64,000 bases of DNA from contig SMMW01000614.1 in the NCBI GenBank assembly GCA_004794655.1, positions 5,974,501 through 6,038,500 of the forward strand, read 5' to 3'. The DNA comes from Marisa cornuarietis. Taxonomy: Eukaryota > Mollusca > Gastropoda > Architaenioglossa > Ampullariidae. The notes under the pieces were generated by a model. That model saw only the letters and a list, made by a program, of their open reading frames with translations. It ran no database searches and was not told the DNA's origin. Within the stretch, counting starts at the first letter, position 1. Every line of letters begins with the position of its first letter. The translations under genes were made by a program, and so were the position numbers. Positions 37,091-48,462 of the stretch are shown here, one piece after another.

Positions 37091-40000
37091 GTAAGTAAAT
37101 CTTCAGTGTATGTCTTTCACACATCGTGTTCTTCGTTCTTACTTAACTATTTCCTCCCTCTAAATCATAAAATTTTCCACAATGATTATACAGGTGTTTC
37201 TGCAAGAAAGGGTCGAAACATCAAGACGTCATTTCGGTAGACGGTTGTCCAAAATGTCTGATTGAACATGCCTATCAAATGCCCTTATGCTTGATCTTTA
37301 AGATATGAAAAAACCCTTCTGCATAAAAGCAGTCGGAGCGACGGTAGCGTCGTCTCATCTCGTTGTGGACAGTCGGCGATGAGGTGGTCGGTTGACTTGC
37401 ATTGGTAATACAGTTTGGGCAGCGGCCTGTCCTGACACTTGGCCGCGATGTGGTTGGCGAAGTACCCGCTGTTGTAACACCCGATTGTTTTTAAACTTTT
37501 TCCTTGAGATTGGCCGGCGATCACAGCCCCGGAATTCCACTCCTCCAACACTACAGACGAACGTGGCTTTAACACCCTTGTCTGCAGGTCTAGATTCAAA
37601 TGCTACCAAATCACCTTTGCCTAGGCTTCGAAAGCCTGCCTTGTGAATTATCGACTGGTGGACAAAGACGTCTTGGCCACCATTATCAGGTGTGATGAAC
37701 CCCCATCCTTTTGTCACGTTAAACCACCTGCAGAAACCATGGCTTCTGTCTCCTTCACTCTCGCTGTCACTGGGGGGGTCTTGATCACTGGCCCCCGCGT
37801 TGCTTTTCCTGTCGTTGTACATACCGCTGTTTGTACTGACAGCTTCCCACCCTGTGTCCTTCTCGCTCGCACCAGTAACACAAAAGCGGTCGGGTGCAGG
37901 AATATTTTTGTTGTGTGCCGCGAGGCGGGCCAGTTGTGTCCATCTCCAACTGTTTGACACGTGCCGTTAGTCGGTCGATCTCCAAATCTTTTTGATGTAA
38001 GTTGGGCGGGGGAGCAGTTTTCTCCATCTCCAGCTGTCTCACGCGTGCTGTTACTCGGTCCATCTCCTCCTCCCCGTCATCGTAGCCCCCCTCCTCTCTC
38101 TCTCCATACGTCTGAAGGAGGTCAGCAAAAGCGGGGGTGTTTTTGTCGACTGGTGCCTTGATGTCTCCCGGCGAACATGACGATTTCTCAGCCCTCTGAT
38201 GAACTGAGCTGCCAGGTGGGTGCTCGACACAGGGTCTCTCTGCAGACTGTTCGCTTTCGCCTGTAGATTGCACAGTGCCGCGGCGTATTCAACAACAGCT
38301 TCCTCCCGCTGCTGTCGCCGGTTGTAGAAACACACAATAACGTCTACGGCATCTTGTCGCTCGCCGTAGGTCTCCGCCAGCACATCCAGAATCTTTTTTG
38401 GCGTATTAATCATGTCATGAGGAAACATCAGAACTTGAAGTCTGGCAGGTCCCTCAAGCGCGCTTAAAATATATCCACAGGCCACATTCTCAGGCATCGG
38501 GTTTATGGCAAAAGCAAACTTGACTTCCCTTTCAAACTCGTCGACACACTGAGTTGGTCCTCCGGCAAACTTTTGCAGGCGGAATGGCTGGTATGTTCGT
38601 AGAGCCTCTACTGTGCAGTCCTTCTCTGTTTGCACTTGACTGCTGACACTGTATCCTGCTCGCAGCGCCAGTTGATGTAACCGAGTGGTGAGGTATTTTG
38701 ATGTATCTCAGCAACAACAAACTTTCAACACACACTCCAACAAAGGCAGGAACAGTCAGCAGGTCTGCAACCCTTTATTCCACGGGCTTGTACATTACAA
38801 TGGCCACGTCTGCATCATGTCGTCAGAGGCGCTAAAAGTCAGGGCTGTCTATTCCCTTCCTTTTTCTATTTATCGCACGAGTCTTCTCTTCTGTCTGTGC
38901 ACACCTTCTCGTGTCAGCTCTGCTCTTATATACCCCTCGCAGGACTAAACTTTCCACGATGCTCCTGTACGGCCGCAGCGTTTGCGCCTTAACCCTAGCC
39001 AATCAACGCCGATCATGCTTTTTTCTTGCAATGCTCTAGCAGGTCCACGCCGAGCAACAAAAAGGGAGGGCAGAGTCCCGCCATAACTATTAACTAGCGG
39101 TTAAGAAAAAAAGCCCGCCAAAACTATCAAGTAGCCCTGGCATACCGGCCCTCTACACTACAACAACAATAAACGTCCACTCCCTAACATTAACCTAAAA
39201 CCTTACATCTGCAATCTAACATCTTACTTTCAGAAACTGAAGACCTCCCTCATTCTCACCTCTCAACTCTCCTCAGTGCTACATCTCTGTGAAGTGTGTA
39301 GATAAAAAGAGCGAGCCACGTGTATAGTCCACTTTTATCTACCGTACATTGGCTTATATGTGCTAAGTAGCCAGTTGATGAGTGACCATTGGTCAACCCT
39401 TAGATGGATAGAAACCCCATCCCGTGATAATTACGAACTGAAATCCCTCTCTTTAAGATGTGATATCCTGTCAAACACTAAGAGAATTGTTGCCGTTTTC
39501 TTCCTTCATTTATTTTACTAATCTCTATATGAATTTTCATACTATAAAATTGCTACTTTCATCCATCTCTCTCTCTCTCCCTTTTGCGTTGACTTTCCAC
39601 TTAGAGTAGATGACCGTCAGCTAAAAAGTGCTCGAGTTTTGTCTAGCAAAGTTGTTTGTTAATATCTTTTTCTGTGAAACTCAAGATGTAGGCAAGATAC
39701 ATGTCCACAAAAAAATTTAAAGAGTTCCAATGAAAAAGAGCTAAAAGCACTACCTCTCGTGAGGTCTATTGTGGATTCTTCTCAATTATTCCTTGTAAAC
39801 ACCTGCCGATTTCGGTCAAGGCTCAACGGTATGCTACGCTGATCTCGGCTGCTTCAGCAACGATCCCCCCTTCACCAGCATGCACCGTCCCATCTCCTTT
39901 CTCCCAGAGTCTCCTGACAAAATCAACCCCACCTTCACCCTTTACACCCGCCAGTCACCTGCACAGGGTTACAAGCTGAGGTCAGGAGACGCAACAGGGT

Positions 40001-43000
40001 TAGCGAGGTCGACATTCAACGCCAGCCGACCTTCCAAGTTCATCGTACACGGCTTCCTCGAAAGCTTCTTGGCTACTTGGATGCAGGTAAGTTCCATATT
40101 GACCACACCCCTGCCCGAAACCGTCGCTCTTCATCAGACTCGCACAATCTATCCCTCCCTCCCATAAAAACAGACACATACAGACAACGGACATTCTCCC
40201 TCTGTGCTGCTAAGCAGTGGAACTCTCTTCCACATCACATTCGCCACTCTGACTCCAAGGCTACATTCAAACGATCTCTGAAAACATAATGTTCACAAAG
40301 TACTATCCCGGAATTGCTATTCGTTACTCCCTTGTAATATTGTCTGTCATGTAACGACTCCATCTTTACACTGTTTACAATTCCTATATCCCTTCATACC
40401 TTCGCCGTTCGCTTTACGTTCTACTCTTGTACCTCATCTTTATGTTGTTCAGTGTGTCTATACATATCTCACCCTCCATTGTAGAAAGTGCGATTTCTTG
40501 GTCGTGATGCTGCGTGTCATAAATACACATTATTATTAATAATAAAGTTAATTTATATAGCACATTACCATATCATCAAAGGCTAGCTCAAAGCGCTTTA
40601 CAAAAATAAAGTATCCAACCTTTGATGGAACCTGAATTGTTGATTGTTATTGCATGTACCAACTTCTACACGTTTCAGGTCTGTATGCTATTCCGAAATC
40701 TTTGTTTTTCCAACTGTGTTGCTTTAAAGACATAAAAAATGGCTGATTCAGATCGTGATTACATCTTCTATCGGACAACAAAGAACGGATTTTGGTTTTG
40801 TGTAAAATACCATTTAGGATATGTTTACTTCACCAGTAATATACGTTTCAGACTCACATCTACTATAGGATGTGGTTGACGATGTTTTGTTAGACACTGC
40901 TCAAGATCTGTCATTGTCTGCTAAAGGACATGAAAGACGCACTGCTGAAGCAGGGGGACTACAACGTGGTGCTCGTGGACTGGGGATCAGGATCCTTCGC
41001 GCTCTACGGACAAGCTACAGCCAACACCCGCGTCGTGGGAGCTATGATAGCGCAGTTGATTATCTTTATCCAGGTGAGCTTGATGATGATGATGATGTGA
41101 TTAATATTGTGCAAATCCTCCTCACGAAGGAGCATGATCACAGCACTTAAGACAAGGAGAATCAACTATGCAGACAAGAGATCGATGTTTTACGGCAAGC
41201 CAGCCAGCCCTGTAAACAGACGCCACATGCAGAGAAAAAACAGTGTGCCCGAGACGAGAGATGAACCCAAGACAGCCACCCTTCACTGTACTGGTGACAG
41301 GCGCTAGCCGTTGCGCCGCCGGATCGACCTAACTATACTGACAAGTAATAAAAGACAAACATACAGCACGTTTAAAGGATTCGATGGTGGGGAGATGGCG
41401 GATGTGGAAGGGAAGAGAGTTCCGCTGTTTTGCAACACAGTAACTAAAAATCCGGCGATGTAGGGAAGAGATGTAGAAATGAAAACACAGCACAGACGGT
41501 CTGTACTGAATGTGAGAACACATGGGTAACCAGTGTAGAAAGCGAAGGAGAGAAGTAACATAGTATTTTGTTAATGTAGGGGTTGGGATCATTGTCTTAA
41601 TTTTGCAGGGAAATTTAATTCGAACAATATTCCAACAGAACACACCAACCAGCTTCTAATGTATGTTTCTAATGTATGCTGTCTACAAATATTTTGAGAA
41701 TGAATTTGATCAAACTTGAACTTTCGATTAAAAAGTTTACAAAACTGTAGAAAAAAAAATAAAAAAACAAGTAAATCTTACTGTTTAGAACACAACAGGA
41801 GCACGTCAAGAGGACATGCACGTCGTGGGACACAGTCTGGGCTCGCACGTGGCTGGGTATGCTGGAGAAAGACTCGAAGACCTGGGCAGAATCACAGGTA
41901 ACACGGTCCTTAACATTCTATCATTTTCTTTTTCTGCTGTCTTTCTTTTTGTCACTGTTTTATTTTATGTTTCACGTAAATAATAATGTTCGAAAATTTC
42001 AAAATATTTGAATTTTGCAAAATAGATTTTGCTCCACATGAGCGAGTAAATATTTTAATGGGATTCCTTATGATACCTAAACAATTACAGTTCGAGGTCA
42101 TTCTGTTAAAGGTTTACACAAGATTATTCAGTTGTATGATTATACATTATTAGTTGCAGAGTATAGCTCTGTTGCTGCATTAGACAAGAGAAATCGGTTG
42201 CAAATATAATTCAGGATTTGTAAACTGCAGGATTAGAATGACTATGTCGCATGATACACCACAGTTACTTTGCTGCAGGACTGGACCCTGCTCAGCCGTA
42301 CTTCCAGTACACGGACAAGACCGTGAGACTGGACCCCACTGATGCTGTCTTTGTCGATGTCATCCATACTGATGGCGATAACTTCTACAGCACAGAGCTC
42401 GGTAACAGACGTCTCTCTCTACTCCTATGTTTGATTGCACGAGCAGATAGATGTGTCCATGAACATGCATTTAGGCTTCATTTTATTCTCACGTCGCATA
42501 TTAAAAAGTTGGATTTATAGATCATAAAATTTAGAGAACAAGTAACAACTGAGCTACATAAGGATTGGCTTTGAATGAATGAAATTTACCTATGTTACAT
42601 TATGATGTAAGATAAATAAATAAATTAATCCTTAAACTACAGGACTAGGAATGTCTCAGCCCTGTGGACATGTAGACTATTACCCCAATGGGGGTCACGA
42701 TCAGCCGGGTTGTGACAAGGAACCGATCACGCACCTGGTGGAGAACGGTCTATACCTGGATCTACGTGAGATCATTGGCTGCAACCATGTCCGGGCTTAC
42801 CATCTGGCCATCGATTCCATCCACAGCGCCTGCCCCTACTTGGCATACCCCTGCGACAGCGAGGACGCCTTCAACGTGAGGGCGGCTAAGGGGGTTTAGT
42901 TGCAAAACACACTTCGAGTTTCAGCCACATTTAGATAGTTAAAGCAGTTTTTTTTTGGTTTCGTCAAACAGTTTGACAGCCCATATCTTGAAGTGACTAA

Positions 43001-43306
43001 AATTCAGAATGTCAGCAATATATTTGCAACAAGTTGGTAGCTTCATTGCTTTTTTACTTTTTCGGCAAAAGTTGTGAGCCTCCATTTTCCAAGCGTTTAA
43101 AAGAAGAAATCAAAAACACAACCGACCAGAGCGCTTGCGCTTTTGTATCTCCATCAACACGAGAGAACGCACCATCTGTCCTTCCTCTTCTTCTTGATAG
43201 GGAAGCTCACTCAACTAGTGTTTACCGCGGAGGCAGTCCACAGCTATCCGTCCGTGATATGACGCTGCTGGGTGCGTAGGTAGAAAAGCTCTGTGTGCCT
43301 TCGCGC

Positions 43307-43363
<57 letters not shown>

Positions 43364-45229
43364 ATTCATGTGTATGTGTGTTCATATGCGAGTGTTTGTA
43401 TATATATATATGTGTGTGTGTGATGGGGGGGGGGGGAAGAGTTACTTTCTTCCCTCCTCTTTATTGACATCGGGTAACGATCAGGAACTGTGTGTGTGTG
43501 TGTGTGTGTGCAGGCCGGCGGATGCCTCCGGTGCAGTGGTCAGGACTGCAGACACATGGGTCTTACCTCTGACCCTGTCAAGCCACCCCCTGGATCCTCC
43601 CTCCTCAAATATTACCTCCGGACCGGCGACCTCTCCCCTTACTGCCGTCAGTGTTTACTGCTGGTTAAGCAAACTACTTATGGTTATAACGTTTGTAAAG
43701 CTAATAATACTGTGGTTATTGAGTGTAAAAATGTCTGCCTATAATTTAATTTAAACCAAGTAAAGACGGTTGTTATTTTTTTTCCATCTCCAATGTACCC
43801 TCGCACGCATGAGTGTGGTGGGGGTGGCTGGGAACACGTGACTAACATGTGAGGTCAAAATCGTGCAGGCTACCACTACCGACTGTCCCTGATGCTTGCC
43901 AAACCCCTTGCGAGCCAGCAGGAGCGAGGCACTCTGTACGTCACACTGACAGGCACTTCCGGTCAGACCGAGGAGGTCAAACTCACCAACGAGTAAACTG
44001 CACTTTTTTCTTTTTTTTAACTGTGGCTTAGATGGCAGCGATTGGTCAAACATGTAACGTATACAGAAAGGCCTAATTAACATATAGTCCTAGCTGTACC
44101 CTTGGTTTTAGCCGAACCGGAAACCAATGGCGTCGGAGTCACGAGTGGCACACGGTAGCTTGTGTGTGATAGCCGTGTGATGCAGCGCACTAGACCCACT
44201 TGTGACCTTTACTCATTAGAGGGTGATGCGATTGATAGATGGACAATGTTCTCACAAACACTGATACCTCACTTCCTGACGACCGTCAGGTGTGTGTGTG
44301 TGTGTGTGCGCGCGCGCGCGCTTGGATTTTATTTCTCCTGGCTCACTTTACGTGGCCTAGCTATTAATCTCTAATAAATATTAACTATTCGCTAGCATTC
44401 AAGTGAAACGCGCCATCTAAGAAATTATCGTCATTTGTCACCAAACTAAAGTTCATTTCATGTTAGCCATGTTATACGCAGTGGTAAACCAGCGATAAAC
44501 AGTTTATTCTTCACCATAGAATTACTTAATGACAAACTTAGTGATGAACATTTTTATGTCAAGAACACTCACCTCAGCAGAGGTGCCCATAAACGCTAAA
44601 CATTTCAGAAACGTCTACTTCAACCCCGGGGAAACATACACTTATGTCATGACGTCGAAAGTACCGCTGGCTGACGTCACGAGTGTGGACGTCAGGTGGC
44701 ACCACGAGTCGGAGCTTCTCAACGTCTTCTCGTGGAATATTCTGGGCCTCCGCCAGCCCAAGCTGTATGTCGAGAGGATTGAGGTCACCAGCGGCGAGAC
44801 TGAACAAGCGTATGTCATGAGCCTTTGTTTTCCTCTACTCATTTTTTATCACCCCTGTTGCTGCTTTCATGTTAGAAGAACCCATCATCATCATCATCAT
44901 CTTTATTTTTCTGTGCTTCCGCCTTGATCTTCTCACATTTACTGTCTTTTGTTATATTAGTCGTCTTCGTTTCGCTGCTTTCATTATGTAAGAATTTGTT
45001 TCATTTTGTTGTTTTAGTTGTTTCTGTTGTCTTTTAATTGTTCCACTGCTGGTCATTCAATAAATTGTTTTTCTCTTGATCCTTCCGGCAAAAACATGCT
45101 GCCTTCATTCTCTGTTAGTAATGTTTGTATTATTAATGATTATGATGTTTTTCCTTTAGCGTTATCTTCTGCGGTCAAGGCATCGGTGTGAAAACGGATC
45201 AAAAGCAAGTATTTTCTGGAAAATGCTGA
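37009..45229 (+). CDS. Pancreatic-lipase-family triacylglycerol lipase (gene span, 10 exons)
   Basis: With the exons below, the spliced frame is 496 codons including the stop, about 495 residues (vertebrate pancreatic lipases are about 465). It has a signal peptide (exon 1), then [15 protein letters not shown] and LYTR, FIVHGF, NVVLVDW, nucleophile GHSLGSH (exon 4), LDPAQPYF with the catalytic Asp region, [17 protein letters not shown], and CNH with the catalytic His. The C-terminal PLAT domain ends FCGQG and SGKC. The lid between CDK and GCNH has 22 residues, close to the 23 of pancreatic lipase, so lipase rather than only phospholipase activity is plausible. Inferred: a secreted digestive lipase. 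Intron 1 hosts a minus-strand retroelement. AATAAA follows at 45275. The exon 8/9 junction is the one uncertain join. Confidence 0.88.
37285..37850 (-). pseudogene. Lin28-like cassette: cold-shock domain plus tandem CCHC knuckles, fused to gag
   Basis: About 37743-37560 (minus) reads [34 protein letters not shown] and DKGVKATFV, then CDRRP. These are the RNA-binding cold-shock motifs (KGWGFI, DVFVHQS) in the Lin28 style (WFN..KG.GF, GFRSL, ERRP-like end). After a frameshift, 37500-37380 reads [15 protein letters not shown] and [15 protein letters not shown], matching the order and spacing of Lin28's two zinc knuckles. One Cys is Ser and another is Tyr, so both knuckles are damaged. A simple cold-shock gene insertion is less likely because the knuckles follow in Lin28 order. 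Confidence 0.68.
37785..38635 (-). pseudogene. Retrotransposon gag (capsid, coiled coil, zinc knuckle), frame-broken
   Basis: First frame (38635 to about 38180): a capsid-like region with [52 protein letters not shown] and [13 protein letters not shown], the pattern of Ty3/Gypsy-type gag. A frameshift near 38180-38200 moves the reading to a second frame (to 37785). That frame has two heptad-like [16 protein letters not shown] segments and a [14 protein letters not shown] zinc knuckle (C-X2-C-X4-H-X4-C). Clearly a decayed mobile-element gene, not a host gene. Confidence 0.7.
38676..39157 (-). repeat. 5' LTR of the retroelement
   Basis: On the minus strand it starts TGTAGAGGGCC and ends CGGTTACA (TG...CA). 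It includes a GGGTATATAAGAGC promoter box (about 38922-38935) and an AATAAAG signal near 38780. It runs into the gag leader. Confidence 0.65.
39821..40086 (+). CDS. Lipase exon 2
   Basis: It reads [34 protein letters not shown] and [10 protein letters not shown], ending WMQ before gtaagt. The acceptor atttcggtcaag is weak but in the right phase (1). This is the N-terminal Cys pair and first strand of the family. Confidence 0.85.
40105..40610 (+). pseudogene. LINE 3' end: reverse-transcriptase tail plus 3' UTR
   Basis: It reads [18 protein letters not shown], then FKRSLKT and a stop, the usual C-terminus of LINE ORF2. About 250 bp of 3' UTR and an AAT-rich tail with the CAAAGCGCTTTACAAA string follow. 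It starts about 20 bp after the lipase exon 2 donor. Confidence 0.65.
40927..41073 (+). CDS. Lipase exon 3
   Basis: [20 protein letters not shown] begins the exon, which ends AQLIIFIQ before gtgagc. It is 49 codons, phase 0-0. VDW is the conserved strand before the nucleophile. Confidence 0.87.
41160..41328 (-). repeat. tRNA-like SINE segment adjoining the LINE fragment
   Basis: On the minus strand: GGCGGCGCAACGGCTAGCGC (box A region), GGGTTCATCTCTCG (box B region), then TTCTCTGCATGTGGC and TCTGTTTACA. The same body occurs at 55950-56140. It directly follows the LINE reading in the same orientation. Confidence 0.6.
41310..41643 (-). pseudogene. LINE reverse-transcriptase C-terminal fragment
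   Basis: It reads [20 protein letters not shown] and [20 protein letters not shown], then IESFKRA, the typical end of LINE ORF2. The Trp of WNSLP is Arg here. It lies in lipase intron 3. Confidence 0.65.
41789..41897 (+). CDS. Lipase exon 4, nucleophile elbow
   Basis: It reads [20 protein letters not shown], then VAGYAG and RITG. GHSLG holds the catalytic Ser. Acceptor ctgtttag was chosen over a later cag because only it keeps phase 0. Confidence 0.87.
42279..42401 (+). CDS. Lipase exon 5, catalytic Asp
   Basis: It reads [28 protein letters not shown] and ends TELG. LDPA/LDPTDA are the conserved Asp-containing motifs of the family. Phase 1-1. Confidence 0.88.
42643..42875 (+). CDS. Lipase exon 6, lid and catalytic His
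   Basis: It reads [18 protein letters not shown], the lid from CDKEP to REIIGC, then [13 protein letters not shown]. His of CNH is the triad residue. An extra Cys appears in MSQPCGH, where pancreatic lipases have a non-Cys residue. Phase 1-0. Confidence 0.88.
43309..43361. repeat. (GT)n microsatellite
   Basis: About 26 GT units in lipase intron 6. Further GT and G runs occur at 43410-43436 and 43489-43510. Confidence 0.95.
43514..43646 (+). CDS. Lipase exon 7
   Basis: It reads [19 protein letters not shown], then [11 protein letters not shown], phase 0-1. The acceptor tract is a pure TG repeat. The Cys pattern fits the end of the catalytic domain. Confidence 0.85.
43869..43961 (+). CDS. Lipase exon 8, start of PLAT domain
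   Basis: It reads [25 protein letters not shown]. The donor g|gtcaga (43962) was chosen because it is phase 1 and fits exon 9. The sequence stays open for 10 more codons ([10 protein letters not shown]), then TAA at 43994-43996. A nicer-looking donor ga|gtaaac at 43993 would leave the wrong phase. Confidence 0.6.
44578..44809 (+). CDS. Lipase exon 9, PLAT domain
   Basis: It reads [40 protein letters not shown], ending GC|gtatgt in phase 2. The acceptor is a tandem CAGCAG (44578 or 44581), which would give a one-residue variant. Confidence 0.8.
45160..45229 (+). CDS. Lipase exon 10 with stop
   Basis: Acceptor tttcctttag. It reads [16 protein letters not shown] then FSGKC and TGA at 45227-45229. 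It ends on Cys, as PLAT domains of pancreatic lipases do. Confidence 0.82.
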
Positions 45230-45274
45230 CTTTGATAAAACAAATCAGTCTTGATGTAAACACCTGTGGTCTAG

Positions 45275-45280
45275 AATAAA
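45275..45280 (+). terminator. Polyadenylation signal of the lipase gene
   Basis: AATAAA, 46 bp after the stop codon. Confidence 0.6.
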
Positions 45281-47436
45281 CTGCTTCTAACAGTCAAATT
45301 GTGTTGGAAGTCAAAATCCTGTGAGACTTGATGGAACGTTTAATATAAAAGAACATCAGTATTAGAGATAGCGGCGAGGAGAATTGATAAACTATCAAAC
45401 AAAAACTATGTTTTTACAACGCTTTTGCACAGCCTAAAACCCCCATCATAAAATTTACATTATTTTGGATTGTGTGGTTTCCAAGATCACCACTGTCGAG
45501 TTAATCTAAAGTCCCATCCGGATAAACCACAGTAAACCAAGGGAAGGGTCATTTAATCTCCGCCATGAAAACAGACTAATTTTTAACACTGCAAGTGGGC
45601 TGTGAACCTTGTCGGCACTGAGGCTTTCACTGGGTTTCAGCACCCCAGGGGGCGGAATTCTTTTTCCCATATTAGATGGGGGGGGCGGGAATTCAGCCAA
45701 TCGGAGTGCCGGTCTATGTTATTTTGTCAGAGGTTTGTGGTTAGGGTTTGGGGTAGGTTTAGGTTTAGTTTATTTTATTTTCAATTGGGCAACTGAGTGG
45801 AGCGAGCAGACGACGGCATATTTTGCGTACACTCCGATTGGCCGAATTTCCGTCCCCCACCCCCATCTCACGTGGGAAAAAGATTTCCACCCCCTATAAA
45901 GGGGTCCTACCTGCCCCCACTTTATTGGAGTCGGCACAGGTGTAATCAGCAGCTGACCATTTCCACGCGTGTAGTTGATTGGTTATTGTCAGGGGATTGC
46001 GATTCCGACGAGGATGCATTTGCTGTCGATCAGAGTAACACAATCAACGGATGGAGGCGAAACATCGATCCCCACCTTCAAAGGAGGAAAGTCCTTCAAA
46101 GCGAACTTAGAGAACCCATGAATGTTACAGAAATATGGCATAGCTGCTTGTCAGTAGCAACAAAACATTCACCCCAGATATGCATAAAATTATGTATGAA
46201 CGCATATGACCCTGCAGGCTGTTATTAACAAATGTAAAATATTGTCAAACAGTATTAAAAAGAACTGCCTGTGATGCACCAGTATTACAGATACTCAAGT
46301 AGAAAGGTAGCTAGCTATGCGCACCCACCCTCCACCCACCCGTCGACCGAGAAGTCTGAGCAAGAATTAATGAAGTTAGTTGATCAATGACAATAAAACA
46401 GACCGGCTGCTGTGTCGTAACTATAACTGACGCCAGTGACTGGTGTTTCCTGCGGGGTCAAGTCTTTTCGCGATTACGTCCCTGGAGTGACCTGCGGCAC
46501 AAGAGGCTACCGAGGGGATCAGAAACGTGTATCAATGGGAAGTTAATTAAGCTACTTTTAGAAGACCACAAGTTAATCACTGTAACCTACCTCTCGTAGA
46601 CAGATTATCTTCCCTTTTTATAATTGGAATTATTATCTTTGATGATGACGATGATGATGATGATGAATACTAAAGACAGTCCATCTAGTAAGTATAAATA
46701 CGCGGAATAAGTGTACGTAAAAACCGACTCATGACAGTTGGAAACAAGTAGAGGAAAAGGTAGGAATTAGTACTGCCTGCCATCAAAACCTGACCTTGAT
46801 TAATTTCGGAGATAAAAGCTTTCAGATTGCAGACTTTATATGATCTTGCATGCTTTTAATACACACGCAAACTAACACCTACACATATTGTAGGCTAAAA
46901 TGATCGAGAACTCTGATTTGTTAAATGTGGTCCGTCCAGCTATCACTGTTCAATCACTTCACGGTGTGTGGATTCAAGAGGTGGTGACCTCTCCGGGGCC
47001 CTTGTAACTGTAACCGTAAATTATTTTCCTAGTATATAATATTATGCTTACAATTCGTTTGCCAATATCTACCTTTCATGCAGTAACGTAATATAGACTG
47101 TAAACATTAGGACAAGTGCACTGTTATCTACATCACAATTTGAACATACAGTTGTTTACACGTAAGTGGTCAGTAGATGAAAAATGATGTTAAAGGATGT
47201 TATAGTACCCCGCTCCATAGAAAAAATTCGCAGTGTGAGGAATGTTATGTCAAAGATCCTGGGGTCGTAGCCATGGACTTGATATCAAAAGCGGTTATTC
47301 ACATCATCAATCGGCAAGTCATTTTTGTCTTTTTCCTCCCTCGTGTCCTCCGCGCTGCTTCGTATTCTCGGGTATCGCTACCTCCGAGGTATCAAGACTT
47401 CTACTCCAGGACAATACAACTCTAGAAGGACCGTCC
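45281..47436. other. Intergenic; no gene recognised
   Basis: Apart from the 45619-45929 element and a GAT run near 46640-46664, no exon or RNA gene was supportable. A 143-codon open reading from about 45797 overlaps the element and has no family resemblance. Confidence 0.5.
45619..45929. mobile_element. Foldback/MITE with 8-bp duplication GTCGGCAC
   Basis: GTCGGCAC flanks both sides (45611-45618, 45930-45937). Inside, long imperfect inverted arms share CTTTTTCCCA, AGATGGGGG and CAATCGGAGTG. The 8-bp duplication suggests hAT mobilisation. Confidence 0.6.
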
Positions 47437-48462
47437 CAGCAAACACGCAATATTGGCCCAAGCTAGGCGTTAGCTAGGTTCTTCATCGGCGCAATATGGG
47501 TTTAGATATTGGCCCTAGATTGGGCTGAGGACACGGCCCTAGCTTGGCCCGACATTGGCAAAAGACTGGCCAAATCTCGGGATTTCATAAGCGCCGCCGT
47601 TTCGCCTAGCTTGGGTCTAGTAATGGACCATTCTATATACCTAAGCCTAATTTTCATGTAGCAATATGGCTCTTTTATTTTTATCCAATACAGCAAGCCG
47701 AATGCTGTCAGGCATATCATGTGATCTGTAAAAAGCTGTGCTTTAGTTGAAATCATTGAATTGGAACTAGACTAACATAGCTGTTCACTGTGCAGAATCC
47801 AGATTAGATCACACCAGCATCCACACAAGTCTTGCATTCCTGTCTTAACCAGAATAATGTGGTAAATATAAATATTCAACATTTTATTCTTGAATGAACC
47901 ACTCAAGGTGGTTGTTTCATAAATGCATATATTTAACACCCCTCCTGAAAGAAAGGGGCTGTAGAAGCACATTAAATGCGAACATATTGCTACAACAATA
48001 TCATTTCTACAAAATACCCCTCACAAAAAATGTAAAGAAGTGCACAAGATAATCAAATACATACAGAGATCAATATTTCAAAAGTAATTGTAAAGATCAT
48101 TATTTTTCTAAGCTACTCATTGTTTAGGTGCTAATAATTTTTTTAAAGACATTATCCAGATACTAACACCCCTCACAAAAAGTCACAAGCTTGTCAAATG
48201 CATATTATAACTATATATATATATATATTTGCAGAGCTATCCATTCCACTGATTATTTAGATGTTTTCTACATATCTTGAAAAGACATTATTTATATACA
48301 AACAATCCTCACAAAAAGATAAGCTCACAACCTTATCAACGTATCGGCATTTATTGTAAGATAATTTTAACTGCTTTTTCTTTCAGAGCTAACCATCAGA
48401 CACTATTAAATTTATTTAGTCACAAATACCCCTCACAAAAAGATGTCAAGTCCACTACAGCG

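Larger units (their letters stand above)
37270..39157 (-). mobile_element. LTR retrotransposon fragment (5' LTR plus gag) in lipase intron 1
   Basis: Reading on the minus strand: a 5' LTR (39157-38676), a TGGCGC primer-site-like sequence just inside it, gag, and a Lin28-like segment. No protease, reverse transcriptase or 3' LTR follows before 37270, so the copy is truncated. Several frameshifts break the protein. It lies antisense to the host gene. Confidence 0.75.

Noticed and set aside
37643..37957. Plus-strand readings over the retroelement
   Set aside because: They are shadows of the minus-strand gag and cold-shock frames.
45797..46228. 143-codon open reading after the lipase gene
   Set aside because: It starts inside a foldback element, has low complexity of motifs and no recognisable domain.
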